Of a stretch of DNA of 64,000 bases, positions 60,850 through 64,000 are shown in pieces. This DNA is from Tamarix chinensis. Lineage: Eukaryota > Streptophyta > Magnoliopsida > Caryophyllales > Tamaricaceae. Within the stretch, counting starts at the first letter, position 1, and every line of letters starts with the position of its first letter. The translations under genes were made by a program, and so were the position numbers. Location of the stretch: the NCBI GenBank assembly GCA_030549775.1, contig CM060176.1, positions 97,393,815 to 97,457,814 on the forward strand, given 5' to 3'. Under the pieces are notes generated by a model. That model did not search any database, was not told the DNA's origin, and saw only the letters and a list, made by a program, of their open reading frames with translations.

Positions 60850-61160
60850 CCCAGTCTGGTCCACTGGAAAAATAATAGTGGCCAGGAGCCGGGGTGCCCT
60901 GCATGACCGGTCTACCGGTGAATAATAGTGGCCAGGAGCATTTTGCCCTACATGATTTTCGATCCACCGGCTATAATAGTGGGGGATTTTTCTCTCAACA
61001 AACTAAACGTAATAATGATAAGACATGTAAAAGAAACAAATTAATTATAGTGAAACACTATGTGAGTCGGGGCCAGACTGGTCCACCGGAGAATAATAGT
61101 GGTCAGGAGTGTTCTGTCCTATATGTATTCCAGTCCACCGGCTATAATAGTGAGGTTCCT
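60850..61160 (+). promoter_or_regulatory. Array of five CCGGT-CC-ACCGG...TAATAGTGG motifs
   Basis: Copies start near 60855, 60906, 60960, 61076 and 61130, with small differences (for example CTGGTCCACTGG and CCGGTCTACCGG). The grouping, three then two, parallels the three plus three arrangement in the 25322-29369 LTR. Confidence 0.75.
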
Positions 61161-61670
61161 GCACTCACATGGATTTTTTATAATCTGAGATGCTTGATTA
61201 CTGATGGACTAATGGCTTAAGGCCCAAAAATATTGATTGTACATTTTGGCCTATTAACATTTGATGGACTTATTAAGTATGTGAACGTTGTGTAAGCATA
61301 CCTTATCATATATGTATATAGCTATGTATCATGTGTTGCATTGCAGGCCTGCTTTTAAGTTTTTTTTAAAGGATTACTTAGTACCTTAGAAATGAAGGGT
61401 TCCATTTGTGGAGGCCCTACCTATTTAATGGGTAGTGTCCCTTGTTGGTCTATTTCAGGTGTTATTCAAGTGGGCAATGGGAAAGAGCGTAAGAAAGTTA
61501 TCCGGATTTATAGGGTTTCATTCTTTCTCCTTTAACCCCTGATTTAAATGTAATCTATATTCTTGTAGCCACCATCGGTGGATTCTATTCTTGTAAATGT
61601 TTTACTACACTACTCTAATTTAACTATGGTTTGATTTCTCGTAAATTATATTTTACACTTTTAGCCTTAG

Positions 61671-61716
61671 CACTTGGTACTGGAACAGTAGGAGTGAACC
61701 AATCTAGTACTAAGTG
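61671..61716 (+). other. Conserved LTR 3' stem-loop (copy C)
   Basis: CACTTGGTACTGGA (61671-61684) pairs with TCTAGTACTAAGTG (61703-61716): 14 pairs with two G-U, and an 18-nt loop containing GGAGTGAACC. TGGTGGTAATATCC follows. It lies 99 bp before the LTR end. Confidence 0.82.
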
Positions 61717-61815
61717 TGGTGGTAATATCCATAGAATTCATAGTTTGATATTTTGATTCTGCTATTCCTTTTAATCAAACGAAATTTTTTAGTATTGAAT
61801 TTTAGGGGTATTACA

Positions 61816-62834
61816 ATCTTCCTCATCACAAGATTCCATACTCACTATATCCGTTAAAGTCATTGCCCTTTGATTTGAACAATCCCGATCAAATTGACCA
61901 TAGCCTCTACACTTGAAGCATTGCTTGTTTACCTTATCAACCATCTTATCCTTGCCCTTTTCTTCACGATTAACCTTCTAGGGTTGTCTTGATTTGTGGC
62001 TTGAAATGATGATGGATTCAACACCCCTTTGAAGTTTGAACCATAAGGTACATTGGTTGTTCTGTTTGGTGGCTTTGTTTTCTTTAATTGCTTCTCAAAT
62101 TTGATTGCTAATTTTGCCAAGTCTTCAAATAACTTATAATGATACACTTCCACCTTGTCTCTAATATTCATATTTAGACATCCATTAAATCTAGCACGTC
62201 TTTTCTCTTGCTTTTATTGAACTTCACAAATAAGAGCTAATATTTCAAACTCTCTAATGTACTCCTCCACTCCAAGCAATCCTTGCCTCAAAGTAGTCAT
62301 TTTTTATGAAATTCTCTAGGTATAAATTTCTTGTAAGTGCTTTCTCAATTTCTCCTGTCATCTTATTTTTGTTTTTCCTTCTCTTTCCCTTCTCCTCTTT
62401 AAATTATTATACTATATGCTAGAAAATTTCTTAAATTTCAATATGGCAATTCGACATCTTTTCTCATCATCAAGCTCCTTATATTCAAAAATATATTCAT
62501 CAATTTGCAACAATTCAAGGAAAGATTCTGGTTCGAGATTACCTTCAAACTTAGGTAGGTGAAATTGAATTTCCTTCTAAACATCATCATATGATTTCCT
62601 TGAAGTGTCGTGAGCTCGTACATAATTCCCTAAACATTCTTATCCTTCTTCCTCTATTCAGTTATGTGCTTCCCTTCTATAATTTTCTTCTACTTGATCT
62701 CTTTGGATTTGATGTTTGACATGTGATCCTTGGGCTTGTAAGGCTTCCATACTACCCATATGAAGCTTAAATTCTTTAATCTCCTCGACCAATGCCTTGA
62801 GAACGTCCCTCAAGTCTTCTTCTTGGCTCATCAT
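61816..62834 (-). pseudogene. Gypsy gag remnant with zinc knuckle
   Basis: The likely start is ATGATG at 62834-62829, reading MMSQEEDLRDVLKALVEEIK, a coiled-coil-like gag N-terminus. A stop lies at 62658-62660. The core follows in another frame: EIQFHLPKFEGNLEPESFLE and LDDEKRCRIAILKFKKFSSI. Downstream is a basic linker (61929-62171). The zinc knuckle CFKCRGYGQFDRDC (61920-61879) has the CX2CX4HX4C spacing but with Gln instead of the His ligand. Gag would form the virus-like particle and bind RNA; this copy is broken by stops. Confidence 0.88.
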
Positions 62835-63013
62835 GTCTTCTTTACCTCCCCGAATTTGTGCTTAAAAGTTCCTTCTCCAGTAACAAAAATTCAAATCTTG
62901 GCATCTACTTAATTATTTCTTACACTAATCTTGAAGTAGGAACTCAATTTTGAAATAAAATTGGAGGAAGGATTGGATCTTAATCATGTAGGTCACACTA
63001 CACCAAAACCTAA

Positions 63014-63025
63014 GCTATGATAACA
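63014..63025 (-). promoter_or_regulatory. Primer binding site of the Gypsy element (degenerate)
   Basis: On the minus strand TGTTATCATAGC lies four bases after the 5' LTR end. It has two mismatches to the initiator tRNA-Met PBS TGGTATCAGAGC. The downstream TTAGGTTTTGGTGTAG fits the usual leader text. Confidence 0.8.
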
Positions 63026-63029
63026 AAAT

Positions 63030-63300
63030 TGATGTGTGTAGGAATATGGACTTATGATTTGGGTGGTATTATGGTTTGGTTAGGGTTTTAAAAGTGTTAT
63101 GATGGTTGAAAAGTGATTAAGAGATGATGATGATTATTTGAAAAAGTATAATTAATGATGATAATGCTCAAATGATGATAGTTCTACACGGTTTGGTTCA
63201 TGGGCTAGGGTTAGGGTTTACGATTAAGGTTTAGTATTGATATGAATATAATGGTGATTTGATTATTAGATTATGAATTTAAGATGTTGAGGATAATCAT

Positions 63301-63334
<34 letters not shown>

Positions 63335-64000
63335 CTTATGTTTGGAAATAGATAAAATTAAGTAAGAAAAATAGGTTGAAGATGAGTGTTGAAGATGATA
63401 ATGATGGTGATTGTATATGGCGATTAGGGTTGGAATGTCATCGGTTTTGTGAAGGGTTTGAAGGATAGATCTTAATATCTAATTCAAATAGACAAAGATA
63501 TTAAGGATTTCAATAATAATCACTCATAAAAATTTGATTAATATTAAGAAGAACTCACACAAAATTCAATTAAGCAAAATCTTGCAACTTTCATCAATTT
63601 TCATCTCTCCTTTGTGTCGTGTACTTGTATGGTTTTTATAGCCATTGAACCTCCCTAATATTAAAAGATAATCATCATAAAAATATGATAATAATCAATA
63701 TATAAAGTAGTGGCTTGCTTCCTACTCCAATCACAACTCATACGATATAATACGATAACCCTAAAAGATAGAATTAATCTACCTTTTAATAATTCAAATT
63801 TCTTATCTTTTTAAATAATATCAATGTTTTAATAATCAATATCATACATCCAAAGTTTTGACTATAGTCTCCTCATGCAGACGCCATAGTCAATCCTTCC
63901 ATGCAACACATTTTTGCCCTCCATGCATACCATGCACACGTCTTTAATGCTGGTGATTTATTTTGCAAATTTTGTCCATAACTAGCAATTTAGTCATCTG
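63030..64000 (-). repeat. 5' LTR of the Gypsy element, cut by the window end
   Basis: It starts TGATGTGTGTAGG on the plus strand and parallels 52575-53550. About 80 bp should remain beyond 64000 by comparison with the other LTR. Confidence 0.88.

Larger units (their letters stand above)
56915..61815 (+). mobile_element. Solo LTR (4.9 kb) inside the Gypsy element, TSD ATCTT
   Basis: The LTR starts TGTAATCCCCCAAAATTTTAAAA and ends TTTTAGGGGTATTACA. The flanks ATCTT (56910-56914) and ATCTT (61816-61820) are a perfect 5-bp target duplication. It is the same family as 25322-29369: C/T-rich leader (57240-58480), a 30-bp-type minisatellite (59200-59930), the GC-rich motif array (60850-61160) and the stem-loop (61671-61716). 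There is no internal domain, so it is a solo LTR. Its plus orientation is opposite to the host retrotransposon. Confidence 0.93.
52575..64000 (-). mobile_element. Ty3/Gypsy retrotransposon, minus strand, runs off the window
   Basis: Direct repeats at 52575-53627 and 63030-64000+ flank an internal region. Read on the minus strand it contains PBS, gag, protease, RT, RNase H, integrase and PPT in the Ty3/Gypsy order. Every coding region has stops or frameshifts. A 4.9-kb solo LTR (56915-61815) sits between gag and protease. Pol runs into the 3' LTR, ending at 53600. In plants this overlap is a feature of CRM-type (centromeric) chromoviruses, but the lineage here is only a suggestion. The outer target duplication cannot be checked because the right end lies outside the window. 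Confidence 0.92.

Overview
This is plant nuclear DNA, AT-rich and almost entirely made of transposable elements. The plant assignment rests on the element types: Ty3/Gypsy LTR retrotransposons primed by initiator tRNA-Met, a Cassandra TRIM with a 5S rRNA-derived LTR, L1 LINEs with a plant-type RNase H domain, a CACTA (En/Spm) transposon with TNP2/DUF4218-like coding remnants, hAT-type non-autonomous elements and a Stowaway-like MITE. I cannot name the species. I found no intact host gene, tRNA, rRNA gene, CRISPR array or operon. One short GC-richer open frame at 44525-44737 (minus) is the best candidate for a host exon.

Layout, left to right. A (CTAT)n/(CATC)n microsatellite (about 184-479) precedes a long LTR-like unit (1113-5823). 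That unit carries about five tandem copies of a 147-bp repeat and hosts a nested Cassandra element (4130-4885). A CACTA-like terminal fragment follows (to 6241), then about 4.8 kb with no recognised family (6242-11084). Next are a decayed LINE 3' end (11085-12110) and a non-autonomous, Tekay/Del-like LTR element with PBS and PPT (12149-16897). A degenerate minus-strand LTR (about 17870-20600) leads to two large solo LTRs: 20612-24942 (minus, TSD TCTAG) and 25322-29369 (plus, TSD GCTGG/GTTGG).

30640-32640 is an unusual field of TTTCACCATAATTGA-like words with a 340-bp higher-order repeat and an (AT)37 tract. 34376-43758 is a four-level nest: a hAT-like element is split by an LTR element, which holds a broken LINE, which holds a second hAT-like element with a perfect 8-bp TSD (GAAACAAC). 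A Stowaway-like MITE (44817-45268) and a CACTA remnant (45955-49660) come next, then inverted LTR fragments (49660-52574).

The right end is a minus-strand Ty3/Gypsy retrotransposon from 52575 past the window end. Its order on the minus strand is LTR, PBS, gag, protease, RT, RNase H, integrase, PPT, LTR, all pseudogenised. It is interrupted between gag and protease by a 4.9-kb solo LTR (56915-61815) with a perfect ATCTT TSD.

The most interesting non-coding signal is a stem-loop just inside the 3' end of many otherwise divergent LTRs. It appears in at least four clean copies and four weaker ones. The sequence changes on both sides of the stem while pairing is kept, and it is followed by a conserved GTGTGGyGGTAAyA word. 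The large LTRs also share a GC-rich tandem motif with dyad symmetry, CCGGT-CC-ACCGG followed by TATAATAGTGG. Both look like selected LTR regulatory or RNA-structure modules. No genes act together here as a pathway; the relationships are nesting and decay of mobile elements.
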